Assembly: GCF_001592265.1 (NCBI RefSeq)
Contig: NZ_BCWP01000012.1
Span: 29,843 to 93,842 of the forward strand
DNA: 64,000 bases
DNA from: Curvibacter delicatus NBRC 14919
Lineage (GTDB): Bacteria; Pseudomonadota; Gammaproteobacteria; Burkholderiales; Burkholderiaceae_C
Reading direction: 5' to 3'
A program made the position numbers and the translations under genes. Below are positions 26,810 to 35,692 of the stretch, one piece after another (positions within the stretch are counted from its first letter, which is position 1; the number at the start of each line of letters is the position of its first letter). The notes beneath the pieces were generated by a model. It was not told where the DNA came from and made no database searches. It saw only the letters and a list, made by a program, of their open reading frames with translations.

Positions 26810-27373
26810 ATGATGAAAGCATTGATTACCCTGGTTCTGGTGGCAGCCATGCCCATGTCGCTGCTGGCGCAGAACCTGCCGTCCCGCAAGACACATTTCG
26901 CCCACGGCAAGCAGGCGTCGTCGGCGAAGACGGCTGTTGCTGCGGCCACGCCAGTAGCCGCACCCGCTGCGCCGCTGTCGCCCGCTGAACTGGCGCTGGC
27001 GGAGCGCGTGCAGGTGGGGCATGTGCCGTGCGAACTCGGTGCCTCCGTCACGGTAGAGGCCGATCCCAAGGCCGCTGGTTATTTCCATGTGCGTCTGGGC
27101 AAGGACCTCTTCCACATGGCGCCGGTGGTGACCTCCACCGGTGCCATGCGGCTGGAAGACCAGCACGCCGGCGCCGTCTGGCTGCAGCTGGCGAACAAAT
27201 CCATGCTGATGAGCACCAAACTCGGCAAACGCCTGGCGGATGCCTGCATGAACCCCTCCCAGGTGGCGGTTGCTGCGGCCATGGAGAAGAACCCGCCGCC
27301 TTCCCTGCTGGATCCGGTGACCCCGCCGCCCACGATGCGCAATGCACTGGCATTGCAGGATGCTGCGGAATAA
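26810..27373 (+). CDS. Secreted hypothetical protein
   Basis: This 187-residue protein has a signal peptide (MMKALITLVLVAAMPMSLLAQ), an Ala/Pro-rich linker to about residue 60 and a single small domain with VPCELGASVTVEADPKAAGYFHVRLGKDLFHMAPVVTSTGAMRLED. Two cysteines (VPCELG and DACMNP) could form a disulfide in the periplasm. I do not recognise the family. AAGGAG lies 3 bp before the first of two tandem ATG codons (26810 and 26813). It sits between the CitE-like gene and acnB on the same strand. Confidence 0.75.
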   Translation: MMKALITLVLVAAMPMSLLAQNLPSRKTHFAHGKQASSAKTAVAAATPVAAPAAPLSPAELALAERVQVGHVPCELGASVTVEADPKAAGYFHVRLGKDLFHMAPVVTSTGAMRLEDQHAGAVWLQLANKSMLMSTKLGKRLADACMNPSQVAVAAAMEKNPPPSLLDPVTPPPTMRNALALQDAAE

Positions 27374-27438
27374 GTAGCAGAGAAAGCCCGTGCGACAAGG
27401 GTTGAAACTATTTTTGATTTTTGAAGAAGGAGATTTTC

Positions 27439-30024
27439 ATGTTGCAAGCCTACCGCGCCCATGTCGCAGAACGCGCCGCGCTCGGCATTCCCCCGCTGCC
27501 GCTGTCTGCCAAGCAGACCGCTGAACTGATCGAGCTGCTGAAGAACCCGCCCAAGGGCGAGGAAACCACGCTGGTCGATCTGATCACCCACCGTGTCCCG
27601 GCCGGTGTGGACGATGCCGCCAAGGTCAAGGCCAGCTACCTGGCCGCCGTGGCCCACGGCACCGAGAAGTGTGCCCTGATCAGCCGCGAAAAGGCCACCG
27701 AGCTGCTGGGCACCATGCTCGGCGGCTACAACCTGACGCCGCTGATCGACCTGCTGGATGACAGCGCCGTGGCCGCCGTGGCCGCCGAAGGCCTGAAGAA
27801 AACCCTGCTGATGTTCGACCAGTTCCACGACGTCAAGGAAAAGGCCGACAAGGGCAATGCCCACGCCAAGGCCGTGCTGCAAAGCTGGGCCGATGCCGAG
27901 TGGTTCACCAGCCGCCCCGAAGTGCCCAAGAGCATCACCCTGACCGTGTTCAAGGTGACCGGCGAGACCAATACCGACGACCTGTCGCCCGCGCCCGATG
28001 CCTGGAGCCGCCCCGACATTCCGCTGCATGCGCTGGCCATGCTGAAGAACAAGCGCGATGGCATCACGCCCGAGGAAGACGGCAAGCGCGGCCCGGTGAA
28101 GTTCATCGAAGACCTGCGCGCCAAGGGCAACCTGGTGGCCTACGTCGGCGACGTGGTCGGCACCGGTTCTTCCCGCAAGTCGGCCACCAACTCCGTGCTG
28201 TGGTTCACCGGCGAGGACATTCCCTTCGTGCCGAACAAGCGTTTCGGTGGCGTCTGCCTGGGCTCCAAGATCGCCCCGATCTTCTACAACACGATGGAAG
28301 ATGCCGGCGCCCTGCCGATCGAACTCGATGTGAGCCAGATGAACATGGGCGATACCGTCGAGCTGCGCCCCTATGAAGGCAAGGCCCTGAAGGATGGCAA
28401 GGTGATTGCCGAGTTCACGGTCAAGAGCGAGGTGCTGTTCGACGAAGTGCGCGCCGGCGGCCGCATTCCGCTGATCATCGGCCGTGGCCTGACCGGCAAG
28501 GCGCGCGAAGCGCTGGGCCTGCCGCCGTCCACACTGTTCCGTCTGCCCAAGAACCCGACCGCCAAGGCCAAGGGCTTCTCGCTGGCACAGAAGATGGTCG
28601 GCCGCGCCTGCGGCCTGCCGGAAGGCCAGGGCGTGTTGCCCGGCACCTACTGCGAACCGAAGATGACCTCGGTCGGCTCGCAGGACACCACCGGCCCGAT
28701 GACCCGCGACGAACTGAAGGACCTGGCCTGCCTGGGCTTCAGCTCCGACCTGGTGATGCAGTCCTTCTGCCACACCGCTGCTTACCCGAAGCCGGTTGAC
28801 GTGAAGATGCACCACGAACTGCCCGAGTTCATCAGCAACCGCGGCGGCATTGCACTGCGTCCGGGCGACGGCATCATCCACAGCTGGCTCAACCGCATGC
28901 TGCTGCCCGACACCGTCGGCACCGGCGGCGACAGCCACACCCGCTTCCCGATCGGCATCAGCTTCCCGGCCGGCTCCGGCCTGGTGGCCTTTGCCGCTGC
29001 CACCGGCGTCATGCCGCTGGACATGCCCGAATCGGTGCTGGTGCGCTTCAAGGGCAAGATGCAGCCCGGCGTCACGCTGCGTGACTTGGTGCATGCCATC
29101 CCGCTGTACGCCATCAAGGCCGGCCTGCTGACGGTCGAGAAGAAGGGCAAGAAGAACATCTTCTCCGGCCGCATTCTCGAAATCGAAGGCTTGCCGGACA
29201 TGAAGGTGGAGCAGGCGTTCGAGCTGTCCGACGCCTCGGCCGAGCGTTCTGCCGCCGGTTGCACGGTGCGCCTGAACAAGGAACCGATCATCGAGTACAT
29301 CAACAGCAACATCGTGCTGCTGAAGAACATGATTGCCCAGGGCTACGCCGATGCGCGCACCATCGGTCGCCGCATCAAGGCCATGGAGGCCTGGCTGGCC
29401 AACCCGCAGCTGCTGGCACCCGATGCCGATGCCGAGTACGCTGCCGTGATCGAGATCGACCTGGCCGAGATCACCGAGCCGATCGTCTGCTGCCCGAACG
29501 ATCCCGATGACGCCAAGACGCTGTCGGACGTGGCCGGTGCCAAGATCGACGAAGTGTTCATCGGTTCCTGCATGACCAACATCGGTCACTTCCGTGCCGC
29601 ATCCAAGCTGCTCGAAGGCAAGAAGGACATCCCGGTCAAGCTGTGGATGGCTCCGCCGACCAAGATGGATGCCCACCAGCTGACCGAAGAAGGCCACTAC
29701 GGTGTGTTCGGTGCGGCCGGCGCCCGCATGGAAATGCCCGGCTGCTCGCTGTGCATGGGCAACCAGGCGCAGGTGAAGGAGGGCGCGACCGTGATGTCCA
29801 CCAGCACGCGTAACTTCCCGAACCGTCTGGGCAAGAACACCAATGTGTACCTGGGCTCGGCCGAACTGTCGGCGATCTGCTCCAAGCTGGGTCGCATCCC
29901 GACCAAGGCCGAGTACCTGGCCGACATCGGTGTGATCAACGCCAACGGCGACAAGATCTACAAGTACATGAACTTCGACCAGATCGAGGAGTACAAGGAC
30001 GTGGCCGCCTCCGTGGCCGCCTGA
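27439..30024 (+). CDS. acnB: Aconitate hydratase B
   Basis: AcnB interconverts citrate and isocitrate through a [4Fe-4S] cluster and is also the main 2-methylisocitrate-processing aconitase in many bacteria. The 861-residue protein has the AcnB order: HEAT-like N-terminus ([21 protein letters not shown]), the swivelling domain moved forward, then the catalytic domains. Cluster cysteines lie in [19 protein letters not shown] and [18 protein letters not shown] precedes the ATG at 27439 by 7 bp; the frame's 27421 start is rejected. Two terminators follow. Confidence 0.98.
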   Translation: MLQAYRAHVAERAALGIPPLPLSAKQTAELIELLKNPPKGEETTLVDLITHRVPAGVDDAAKVKASYLAAVAHGTEKCALISREKATELLGTMLGGYNLTPLIDLLDDSAVAAVAAEGLKKTLLMFDQFHDVKEKADKGNAHAKAVLQSWADAEWFTSRPEVPKSITLTVFKVTGETNTDDLSPAPDAWSRPDIPLHALAMLKNKRDGITPEEDGKRGPVKFIEDLRAKGNLVAYVGDVVGTGSSRKSATNSVLWFTGEDIPFVPNKRFGGVCLGSKIAPIFYNTMEDAGALPIELDVSQMNMGDTVELRPYEGKALKDGKVIAEFTVKSEVLFDEVRAGGRIPLIIGRGLTGKAREALGLPPSTLFRLPKNPTAKAKGFSLAQKMVGRACGLPEGQGVLPGTYCEPKMTSVGSQDTTGPMTRDELKDLACLGFSSDLVMQSFCHTAAYPKPVDVKMHHELPEFISNRGGIALRPGDGIIHSWLNRMLLPDTVGTGGDSHTRFPIGISFPAGSGLVAFAAATGVMPLDMPESVLVRFKGKMQPGVTLRDLVHAIPLYAIKAGLLTVEKKGKKNIFSGRILEIEGLPDMKVEQAFELSDASAERSAAGCTVRLNKEPIIEYINSNIVLLKNMIAQGYADARTIGRRIKAMEAWLANPQLLAPDADAEYAAVIEIDLAEITEPIVCCPNDPDDAKTLSDVAGAKIDEVFIGSCMTNIGHFRAASKLLEGKKDIPVKLWMAPPTKMDAHQLTEEGHYGVFGAAGARMEMPGCSLCMGNQAQVKEGATVMSTSTRNFPNRLGKNTNVYLGSAELSAICSKLGRIPTKAEYLADIGVINANGDKIYKYMNFDQIEEYKDVAASVAA

Positions 30025-30040
30025 TCAGCGGTCTCCCCTG

Positions 30041-30067
30041 ACCGGGCTCGTCTGCAGCCCGGTTTTT
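30041..30067 (+). terminator. Intrinsic terminator after acnB (first)
   Basis: ACCGGGCT and AGCCCGGT pair in a perfect 8-bp stem with a 7-base loop and run straight into TTTTT, 17 bp past the acnB stop. Confidence 0.88.
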
Positions 30068-30100
30068 AAAGCCCCCCGGCTCGCGCCGCGGGGCTTTTTC
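30068..30100. terminator. Second, bidirectional terminator after acnB
   Basis: AAAGCCCC and GGGGCTTT form an 8-bp stem directly behind the first terminator, flanked by A on the left and TTTTTC on the right. It backs up the first one and is symmetrical enough to act on either strand. Confidence 0.75.
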
Positions 30101-30125
30101 TTTGCGCCTCCGGGATAATTCGGCC

Positions 30126-30494
30126 ATGAATGCCATCACCTCACTGCCCTTGTCCGTGCAAACCGTGCTGCTGCTGATCGGCAGCAATGTGTTCATGACC
30201 TTTGCCTGGTACGGACACCTGAGGAATCTGGCCACGGCGCCCTGGTATCTGGCTGCGCTGGCGAGCTGGGGCATCGCCCTGTTCGAGTACCTGCTGCAGG
30301 TGCCGGCCAACCGCATCGGTTTCCAGCAGGCGGGCTTTACGGTGGCGCAGCTCAAGATCGTGCAGGAGGTGGTGACGCTCAGCGTGTTCCTGCCGTTTGC
30401 CATGCTCTACCTGAAGGAGCCGTTCAAGCTCGACTATGTCTGGGCCGCCTTGTGCATGGTGGGGGCGGTGTATTTCATCTTCCGTGGTGCCTGA
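30126..30494 (+). CDS. DMT-family (DUF486) membrane protein
   Basis: The 122-residue protein has four membrane helices and matches the DUF486 group of the drug/metabolite transporter clan. Characteristic parts are NVFMTFAWYGHLRNL, EYLLQVPANRIGFQQAGFTVAQLKIVQE and FKLDYVWAALCMVGAVYFIF. These half-size DMT proteins probably act as dimers; no substrate is known. It begins 26 bp after the double terminator of acnB, so it needs its own promoter. Confidence 0.85.
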   Translation: MNAITSLPLSVQTVLLLIGSNVFMTFAWYGHLRNLATAPWYLAALASWGIALFEYLLQVPANRIGFQQAGFTVAQLKIVQEVVTLSVFLPFAMLYLKEPFKLDYVWAALCMVGAVYFIFRGA

Positions 30495-30578
30495 GGGGCG
30501 GGTGGCGTCGGGCGTGGCGGTTAAACTTCACCCCGTTTTCAGTCATTTCACTGACGAGCCAAGAATTAGGAGAGCTTC

Positions 30579-31226
30579 ATGCTGTTTGGGAAATTAATGC
30601 CGCGCGACGGCAACTTTTTTGAGATGTTCAATCAGCATGCGGACCGCATCGTGGAGGCAGCACGCGCTTTCTCCCAGCTGGTGGCGCACTACAGCGACCT
30701 CAATCTGCGTGATCAGTACAACCGCGATGTCGATGCCGCGGAGCAGGCGGCCGACCGCATCACACGCGAGGTCAACCAGTCCTTGCACAAGACCTTCATC
30801 ACGCCGATCGACCGTGAACAGATCCACTCGTTGATCAACACCATGGATGACGTGGCCGACCTGATCCAGGATTCGGCGGAGACCATGGCGTTGTACGACG
30901 TGCGCCACATGACGGAAGAGATCATCCGGCTGACCGAGCTCAGCGTGAAGTGCTGCGAGCGCGTCAAGGATGCGGTCTACCTGCTGGACAACATTGGCGA
31001 CGCCAAGACGGCGGAAGCCGCGCTCAAGACCTGCGAGGAGATCGACCGCCTCGAGTCCGACGCCGACCGCGTGATGCGAACCGCCATGAGCAAGCTGTTC
31101 CGCGAGGAACCCGATGTGCGCGAGGTGATCAAGCTCAAGGCCATCTACGAGTTGCTGGAGACCGTGACCGACAAGTGCGAGGACGTGGCCAACCAGATCG
31201 AGGGCATCGTCCTCGAAAACGCCTGA
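30579..31226 (+). CDS. DUF47 (PhoU-like) Pit accessory protein
   Basis: This 215-residue cytoplasmic protein is all helix and belongs to DUF47, a PhoU-related family that accompanies Pit phosphate transporters and appears to regulate them. The opening MLFGKLMPRDGNFFEMFNQHADRIVEAA and the acidic patches NTMDDVADLIQDSAE and IDRLESDADRVMR (likely metal-binding, as in PhoU) support this. TAGGAGAG lies 5 bp before the ATG. The phosphate transporter gene starts 12 bp after its stop. Confidence 0.92.
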   Translation: MLFGKLMPRDGNFFEMFNQHADRIVEAARAFSQLVAHYSDLNLRDQYNRDVDAAEQAADRITREVNQSLHKTFITPIDREQIHSLINTMDDVADLIQDSAETMALYDVRHMTEEIIRLTELSVKCCERVKDAVYLLDNIGDAKTAEAALKTCEEIDRLESDADRVMRTAMSKLFREEPDVREVIKLKAIYELLETVTDKCEDVANQIEGIVLENA

Positions 31227-31238
31227 TCGGGCCCCGGC

Positions 31239-32249
31239 ATGGAAAGCGTACAGAGCGCCCTCTGGGTGATCATTCTGCTGGTGTTCCTGGCACTGGCCTT
31301 CGACTTCATGAACGGGTTTCATGACGCCGCCAACTCGATTGCCACGGTGGTGTCGACCGGCGTGCTGCGGCCCGGGCAGGCGGTGCTGTTTGCCGCCTTC
31401 TTCAACTTCGTGGCCATCTTCATTTTCCACCTCAGCGTGGCGGCGACAGTGGGCAAGGGCATCGTGCAGCCGGGCGTGGTCGATGTCCATGTGGTGTTCG
31501 GTGCACTGATCGGCGCCATCAGCTGGAACCTGATCACCTGGTACTACGGCATTCCCAGCAGCTCGTCGCATGCGCTGATCGGCGGCATCGTCGGTGCCGT
31601 GATCGGCAAGGCCGGCACCGAGGCGCTGATTTCCACCGGCATCATCAAGACGGTGGTCTTCATCTTCGTGTCACCCTTGCTCGGCTTTCTGCTGGGCTCG
31701 TTGATGATGTTGCTGGTGGCCTGGCTGTTCCGTCGCACGACACCGTCGCGCGTGGATCGCTGGTTCCGTCGTCTGCAACTGGTGTCCGCGGGTGCCTACA
31801 GCCTGGGGCATGGCGGCAACGATGCGCAAAAGACCATCGGCATCATCTGGATGCTGCTGGTCGCAACCGGCTACATGACCTCGGTCGACACCTCGCCGCC
31901 GACCTGGACGGTGGTGTGCTGCTACATGGCCATCGGTGCCGGCACCATGTTCGGCGGCTGGCGCATCGTCAAGACCATGGGGCAGAAGATCACCAAGCTC
32001 AAGCCGGTCGGTGGTTTCTGCGCCGAAACCGGCGGAGCGCTCACGCTTTTCATCGCCACCGCCCTGGGCATCCCGGTCTCCACCACCCACACCATCACCG
32101 GTGCCATCGTCGGTGTGGGCTCGGCTCAGCGTGCCAGCGCGGTGCGCTGGGGTGTGGCCGGCAACATCGTCTGGGCCTGGATCTTCACCATCCCGGCCAG
32201 CGCCTTTGTGGCCATCGTGGCCTACTGGTTGAGCCTGACGCTTTTCTGA
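31239..32249 (+). CDS. pit: Low-affinity inorganic phosphate transporter (Pit)
   Basis: Pit is an inner-membrane symporter for metal-phosphate complexes. The two PHO-4 signature repeats are visible: ALAFDFMNGFHDAANSIATVVST at the N-terminus and SLGHGGNDAQKTIGIIWM in the second half, both inside a 336-residue protein of about ten helices. The long hydrophilic loop of E. coli PitA is short here (RRTTPSRVDRWFRRLQLVSAGAYS). It is co-transcribed with the DUF47 gene. Confidence 0.95.
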   Translation: MESVQSALWVIILLVFLALAFDFMNGFHDAANSIATVVSTGVLRPGQAVLFAAFFNFVAIFIFHLSVAATVGKGIVQPGVVDVHVVFGALIGAISWNLITWYYGIPSSSSHALIGGIVGAVIGKAGTEALISTGIIKTVVFIFVSPLLGFLLGSLMMLLVAWLFRRTTPSRVDRWFRRLQLVSAGAYSLGHGGNDAQKTIGIIWMLLVATGYMTSVDTSPPTWTVVCCYMAIGAGTMFGGWRIVKTMGQKITKLKPVGGFCAETGGALTLFIATALGIPVSTTHTITGAIVGVGSAQRASAVRWGVAGNIVWAWIFTIPASAFVAIVAYWLSLTLF

Positions 32250-32250
32250 T

Positions 32251-32280
32251 GCTATCTAATTGATAGCGTTTGGCGCTGAT
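32251..32280 (+). repeat. Dispersed GCTAT-N-RTAGC repeat, intergenic copy after pit
   Basis: GCTATCTAATTGATAGC is followed by GTTTGGCGC; the stretch continues into a GGCGCTGA...TCAGCGCC hairpin ending near 32300. Here it lies between the convergent pit and TM2 genes and may double as a terminator (ATTTTC follows). Confidence 0.65.
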
Positions 32281-32303
32281 TCCGCAAGGACTCAGCGCCA
32301 TTT

Positions 32304-32750
32304 TCATTGTGAAATCTTGCGTGCTTCCTCGATCTGGTACTCGAAGTAGCGCTGGAAGCTGAAGGCGATGCTGGCCATCAGCACCGCGGTGCCGATCAGC
32401 AGTGAGCAGGCAATGGCACCGATGGTCAGCCAGCTGGTGCTGCCGGCCGGATGGTCGCTGGCGAGCGTCGGGTTGAAGCGGGCATTCCACTTTTCAGGCG
32501 TCATGAGACCGTAGACGATGGCGTTGAGCGCACAGCCGGCGATGGTGAAGCCCACCAGCGGGATCAGCACCCAGCTCACGGGATCGTCCTGGCCATATGT
32601 CTGCACCCGTTCCACGCCATACAGGCCCAAGGCGGTGGGGATGGGCAGCAGCCAGCCCAGAAAGTCGCCCAGGCCATAGAGGTAGAAACGGTGCAGGCCC
32701 AGCGGGCCGGTGAGGAAGGTGAGCCAGGCGGCGAACGTCTTGTTTTTCAT
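32304..32750 (-). CDS. TM2/NINE-domain membrane protein
   Basis: The 148-residue product has an N-terminal TM2-like segment (AAWLTFLTGPLGLHRFYLYGLGDFLGWLLPI), in which the GLHRFYLG-type turn joins two helices. Two further helices follow (WVLIPLVGFTIAGCALNAIVYGL and WLTIGAIACSLLIGTAVLMASIA). TM2-type proteins are widespread in bacteria and of uncertain role. It is convergent with pit and lies 10 bp from the acetyltransferase gene on the same strand. Confidence 0.75.
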   Translation of the reverse strand: MKNKTFAAWLTFLTGPLGLHRFYLYGLGDFLGWLLPIPTALGLYGVERVQTYGQDDPVSWVLIPLVGFTIAGCALNAIVYGLMTPEKWNARFNPTLASDHPAGSTSWLTIGAIACSLLIGTAVLMASIAFSFQRYFEYQIEEARKISQ

Positions 32751-32760
32751 GGCGCTATTG

Positions 32761-33288
32761 TCAGGGATGCGTTGGCGCGGTGCGGTCTCCCAAACCCAGC
32801 GATTTTTCCATCAGAACGGTGTCGAGCCAGCGGTCGAACTTCCAGCCGCTGGCGGTCAGCACCCCAACGGGCGTGAAGCCGCAGCTGCGGTGCAGGCCGA
32901 TGGACGCGGCATTGGCCGAGTCGCCGATCACGGCAATCAGCTTGCGCATGCCGGCGCGTTCGGCGGCGGCTGACAGTTCGGTCAGCAGCGCCCGGCCCAG
33001 CCCCTGGCCGCGGGCCTGGGGCGCCAGGTAGATGGAGTCTTCGGCGGCATAGCGGTAGGCCGGGCGCGGGCGAAACCAGTTGCAGTAGGCGTAACCCAGC
33101 ACCTGGCCCTGGTCTTCGGCCACCAGCCAGGGCAGGCCGCGTGCCAGCACCTCGGCGCGGCGGGCCTGCATGTCGGCCGGAGAGGGGGGATCCAGCTCGA
33201 ACGTGCCGGTGCCGTGCAGCACATGATGGGCATAAATCGAGGTGATGGCGACAATATCTTCGTCGCGGCTGGGGCGGATGATAGGCAT
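32761..33288 (-). CDS. GNAT-family N-acetyltransferase
   Basis: This 175-residue protein is a GNAT acetyltransferase of the phosphinothricin-acetyltransferase-like branch, transferring acetyl from acetyl-CoA to an amine. The acetyl-CoA loop is visible as IYLAPQARGQGLGRALL, preceded by YRYAAEDSIY. The opening PIIRPSRDEDIVAITSIYAHHVLHGTGTFE is typical of that branch. The actual substrate is unknown. The ATG at 33288 is preferred over a GTG at 33312, because the latter lies in the predicted rpsP promoter. It diverges from rpsP. Confidence 0.85.
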   Translation of the reverse strand: MPIIRPSRDEDIVAITSIYAHHVLHGTGTFELDPPSPADMQARRAEVLARGLPWLVAEDQGQVLGYAYCNWFRPRPAYRYAAEDSIYLAPQARGQGLGRALLTELSAAAERAGMRKLIAVIGDSANAASIGLHRSCGFTPVGVLTASGWKFDRWLDTVLMEKSLGLGDRTAPTHP

Positions 33289-33303
33289 AAGCGGCAGAAA
33301 CGT

Positions 33304-33309
33304 TATAAT
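33304..33309 (+). promoter_or_regulatory. Probable -10 box for the rpsP operon
   Basis: A perfect TATAAT stands 124 bp before the rpsP ATG. No good -35 is seen at 16-18 bp, so only the -10 is claimed. The long leader could hold further control. Confidence 0.4.
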
Positions 33310-33432
33310 CACAAGCTTTTCAGTGTGTCGCTGGCCGGGTGGCTATGTCGCGTGTCTCAAACACTGAAAGATTTCGTACTGGATGGTTCTATTCGAGTCT
33401 GAATGGAATATCCACCACCCAAAGGATAAATC

Positions 33433-33687
33433 ATGGTCGTTATTCGACTCTCTCGTGGCGGCTCCAAGGCACGTCCGTTCTTCAACATTGTCGTCTCCGA
33501 CAAGCGTAACCGTCGTGACGGCCGTTTCATCGAGCGTATCGGTTTCTACAACCCGATCGCCACCGCCGCTGAGGAAAGCATCCGCATTGCGCAGGATCGC
33601 CTGACTTACTGGGTGGGTGTGGGCGCGCAAGCCTCTCCGACCGTGGAACGCCTGATCAAGCAAGCTGGCAAGAAAGCTGCCGCTTAA
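33433..33687 (+). CDS. rpsP: 30S ribosomal protein S16
   Basis: S16 binds 16S rRNA early in small-subunit assembly. The 84-residue protein opens [32 protein letters not shown] and has the GFYNP segment, both family signatures. It is the first gene of the conserved rpsP-rimM-trmD-rplS order and ends directly before rimM. Confidence 0.97.
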   Translation: MVVIRLSRGGSKARPFFNIVVSDKRNRRDGRFIERIGFYNPIATAAEESIRIAQDRLTYWVGVGAQASPTVERLIKQAGKKAAA

Positions 33688-33696
33688 TTGGCATCC

Positions 33697-34260
33697 ATGC
33701 TGCCCGGCCTCGAAGCCGCTGAATTGCCAGCGGACGCCATCGAAGTCGGGCGCATTGCGGATGCCTGGGGCATCAAGGGCTGGTTCAAGGTCCTGCCCTA
33801 CAGCGCCGATCCCGAGGCGCTGTTTTCTTCCAAATGCTGGTATCTGCTACCGGCCGAGAAAGGCGCAAAAACCTTTGCCGGTCCGGCCAAGCTGGCCATT
33901 CGTGAAGCCAAAGAGCATTCCGACAGCGTGGTCGCCTGTGCGCAGGACGTGCCTGACCGCAATGCTGCCGAAATGTTGCGTGGCGCCCGCATTTTTGTGG
34001 CGCGTTCCAGTTTCCCTTCTCCCGAGCAGGATGAGTACTACTGGGTTGACCTGATCGGTCTGGCGGTGGTCAACCGCGAGGACGTCGCCTTGGGCACCGT
34101 GCGCGAACTGCTGTCCACCGGGCCGCAAACCGTGCTGGTCATCAGCTACGAGCAGGATGGCAAACCGGCCGAGCGCATGATTCCCTTTGTGTCTGCCTAT
34201 GTCGACGAGGTGGACCTGGCGGCACGCCGCATCCGAGTCGACTGGCAACCCGACTATTGA
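33697..34260 (+). CDS. rimM: 16S rRNA processing protein RimM
   Basis: RimM binds S19 in the 30S head and helps its maturation. The N-terminal RimM domain shows EVGRIADAWGIKGWFKVLPYSADPE, and the C-terminal PRC barrel shows YYWVDLIGLAVV and MIPFVSAYVDEVDL. The protein is 187 residues from the ATG at 33697. A TTG at 33688, directly behind the rpsP stop, is also possible. A GC-rich repeat separates it from trmD. Confidence 0.95.
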   Translation: MLPGLEAAELPADAIEVGRIADAWGIKGWFKVLPYSADPEALFSSKCWYLLPAEKGAKTFAGPAKLAIREAKEHSDSVVACAQDVPDRNAAEMLRGARIFVARSSFPSPEQDEYYWVDLIGLAVVNREDVALGTVRELLSTGPQTVLVISYEQDGKPAERMIPFVSAYVDEVDLAARRIRVDWQPDY

Positions 34261-34268
34261 CTGGAAAT

Positions 34269-34348
34269 GGCCCCCACGCTTGTCACCGCGTGTACTGCGC
34301 TGCCCTCCGAGGGGGCCGCAGCCGCCTTGGGACGGCCCGGCGGCGACT
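34269..34348. repeat. GC-rich intergenic repeat block (copy 3)
   Basis: The rimM-trmD gap is a composite of C- and G-tracts: CCCCCACGC, a CCCTCCGAGGGGG palindrome and GGGACGGCCCGGCGGCG. From memory this closely resembles an element found hundreds of times between genes in Acidovorax and Variovorax genomes. It is inside an operon, so ribosomes must pass or reinitiate beyond a stable hairpin. Confidence 0.6.
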
Positions 34349-34353
34349 GAGCC

Positions 34354-35112
34354 ATGCGCTTTGACGTCCTCACCCTGTTTCCCGAGCTGTTTGCGCCACT
34401 GCTGAGCAGCGGCATCACGCGACGCGCCTACGAGTCGGGCCAGGTGCAGGTGAACCTGCACAACCCGCGCGATTTTGCCGAGGGCAACTACCGCCGCGTC
34501 GACGACCGGCCATTCGGTGGCGGCCCCGGCATGGTCATGATGGCCGAGCCGCTGTCGCGCTGTCTGCAGCAGGCCCAGGCGCAGCGCCCCGCACGTGCGC
34601 CGGTGGTGCTGTTCTCGCCGCTGGGCAAGCCGCTCAACCACGCCATGGTGGAACGCTGGGCCGCCAGCGAGGGCGCGGTGCTGGTCTGTGGCCGCTACGA
34701 AGGCATCGACCAGCGCTTTATCGACGCCCATGTGGACGAGCAGATCAGCCTGGGCGACTTTGTACTGTCGGGTGGCGAGATTGCCGCCATGGCGCTGCTC
34801 GACGCCGTGGCGCGGCTGCAGCCCGGTGTGCTGGGGGATGCCGACAGCCATGCCCAGGACAGCTTCAATCCGGCGCTGGACGGCTTGCTCGATTGCCCGC
34901 ATTACACCCGGCCCGAGGTTTGGGAAGGGCAGGGCGTCCCTGAGGTGCTGCTGTCCGGCCACCACGGTCAGATCGAGCGCTGGCGCCGCGAGCAGAGGCT
35001 GGCACTGACGGCTCGCCTGCGGCCGGAATTGATCGCCCAGGCCCGTGCGGCCGGGCGCCTGAACCGTCTGGACGAGGCCTTTCTGGCTGGTCTGGCGCGC
35101 CAGAACGCCTGA
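34354..35112 (+). CDS. trmD: tRNA (guanosine(37)-N1)-methyltransferase
   Basis: TrmD methylates G37 next to the anticodon with S-adenosylmethionine, preventing frameshifting. The trefoil-knot SAM site is visible in [28 protein letters not shown] and [16 protein letters not shown]. The length of 252 residues is standard. It follows rimM after a 93-bp gap filled by a repeat block, and rplS comes next. Confidence 0.97.
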   Translation: MRFDVLTLFPELFAPLLSSGITRRAYESGQVQVNLHNPRDFAEGNYRRVDDRPFGGGPGMVMMAEPLSRCLQQAQAQRPARAPVVLFSPLGKPLNHAMVERWAASEGAVLVCGRYEGIDQRFIDAHVDEQISLGDFVLSGGEIAAMALLDAVARLQPGVLGDADSHAQDSFNPALDGLLDCPHYTRPEVWEGQGVPEVLLSGHHGQIERWRREQRLALTARLRPELIAQARAAGRLNRLDEAFLAGLARQNA

Positions 35113-35125
35113 ACCAGGCGCTTCC

Positions 35126-35233
35126 TGCTATAATTTCAGGCTTTCCAGATCCTCTGGCCGGCCGCTTTGCCATCCCGGTAAAGCCTTTTGTGTCATTCCG
35201 ACACTGGCGCGGACAAGATCATTAGAGGTAACC
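35126..35233 (+). promoter_or_regulatory. Extended -10 promoter and structured leader of rplS
   Basis: TGCTATAAT (35126-35134) is a perfect extended -10 just after the trmD stop; no -35 is obvious. About 90 bases of leader follow, with two predicted hairpins, CTTTGCC/GGTAAAG and GTGTC/GACAC, before the AGAGG ribosome site. rplS can thus be read apart from the upstream genes. Confidence 0.5.
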
Positions 35234-35608
35234 ATGAACCTGATCCAGACCCTCGAGCAAGAAGAAATTGCTCGCCTCGGCAAGACCATTCCCGAATTCG
35301 CCCCCGGTGACACCGTCATCGTGAACGTCAACGTGGTTGAAGGCGCCCGCAAGCGCGTCCAGGCCTACGAAGGCGTGGTGATCGCCAAGCGCAACCGTGG
35401 CCTCAACAGCGGCTTCACCGTGCGCAAGATCTCCAGCGGCGAAGGCGTGGAGCGTACGTTCCAGACCTACAGCCCGCTGATCGCCAGCATTGAAGTCAAG
35501 CGCCGTGGTGACGTGCGCCGCGCCAAGCTGTACTACCTGCGTGACCGCAGCGGCAAGTCGGCCCGTATCAAGGAAAAACTGCCGGCCAAGAAGACTGCTG
35601 CCGAATAA
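35234..35608 (+). CDS. rplS: 50S ribosomal protein L19
   Basis: L19 sits at the interface of the ribosomal subunits. The 124-residue protein begins [22 protein letters not shown] and has the [16 protein letters not shown] and [24 protein letters not shown] signatures. AGAGGT lies 6 bp upstream of the ATG. It is last in the rpsP-rimM-trmD-rplS group but has its own likely promoter, and a strong terminator follows. Confidence 0.97.
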   Translation: MNLIQTLEQEEIARLGKTIPEFAPGDTVIVNVNVVEGARKRVQAYEGVVIAKRNRGLNSGFTVRKISSGEGVERTFQTYSPLIASIEVKRRGDVRRAKLYYLRDRSGKSARIKEKLPAKKTAAE

Positions 35609-35628
35609 GCAGCCGGTCTTTGCGCCCC

Positions 35629-35664
35629 AAGCCGCCACAAGCCTGTGCTTGAGGCGGCTTTTTT
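35629..35664 (+). terminator. Intrinsic terminator after rplS
   Basis: AAGCCGCC-A-CAAGC and GCTTG-A-GGCGGCTT form a 13-bp stem with one A/A mismatch around a CTGT loop, followed by TTTTTTG. Confidence 0.9.
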
Positions 35665-35692
35665 GTTTTGAGTCCTTTGTTTCCTGTCCCAG

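Noticed and set aside
27079..29697. Minus-strand open frame (872 codons) opposite acnB
   Set aside because: Third-position GC bias of acnB keeps the opposite frame open; its residues mirror acnB codons and there is no start signal.
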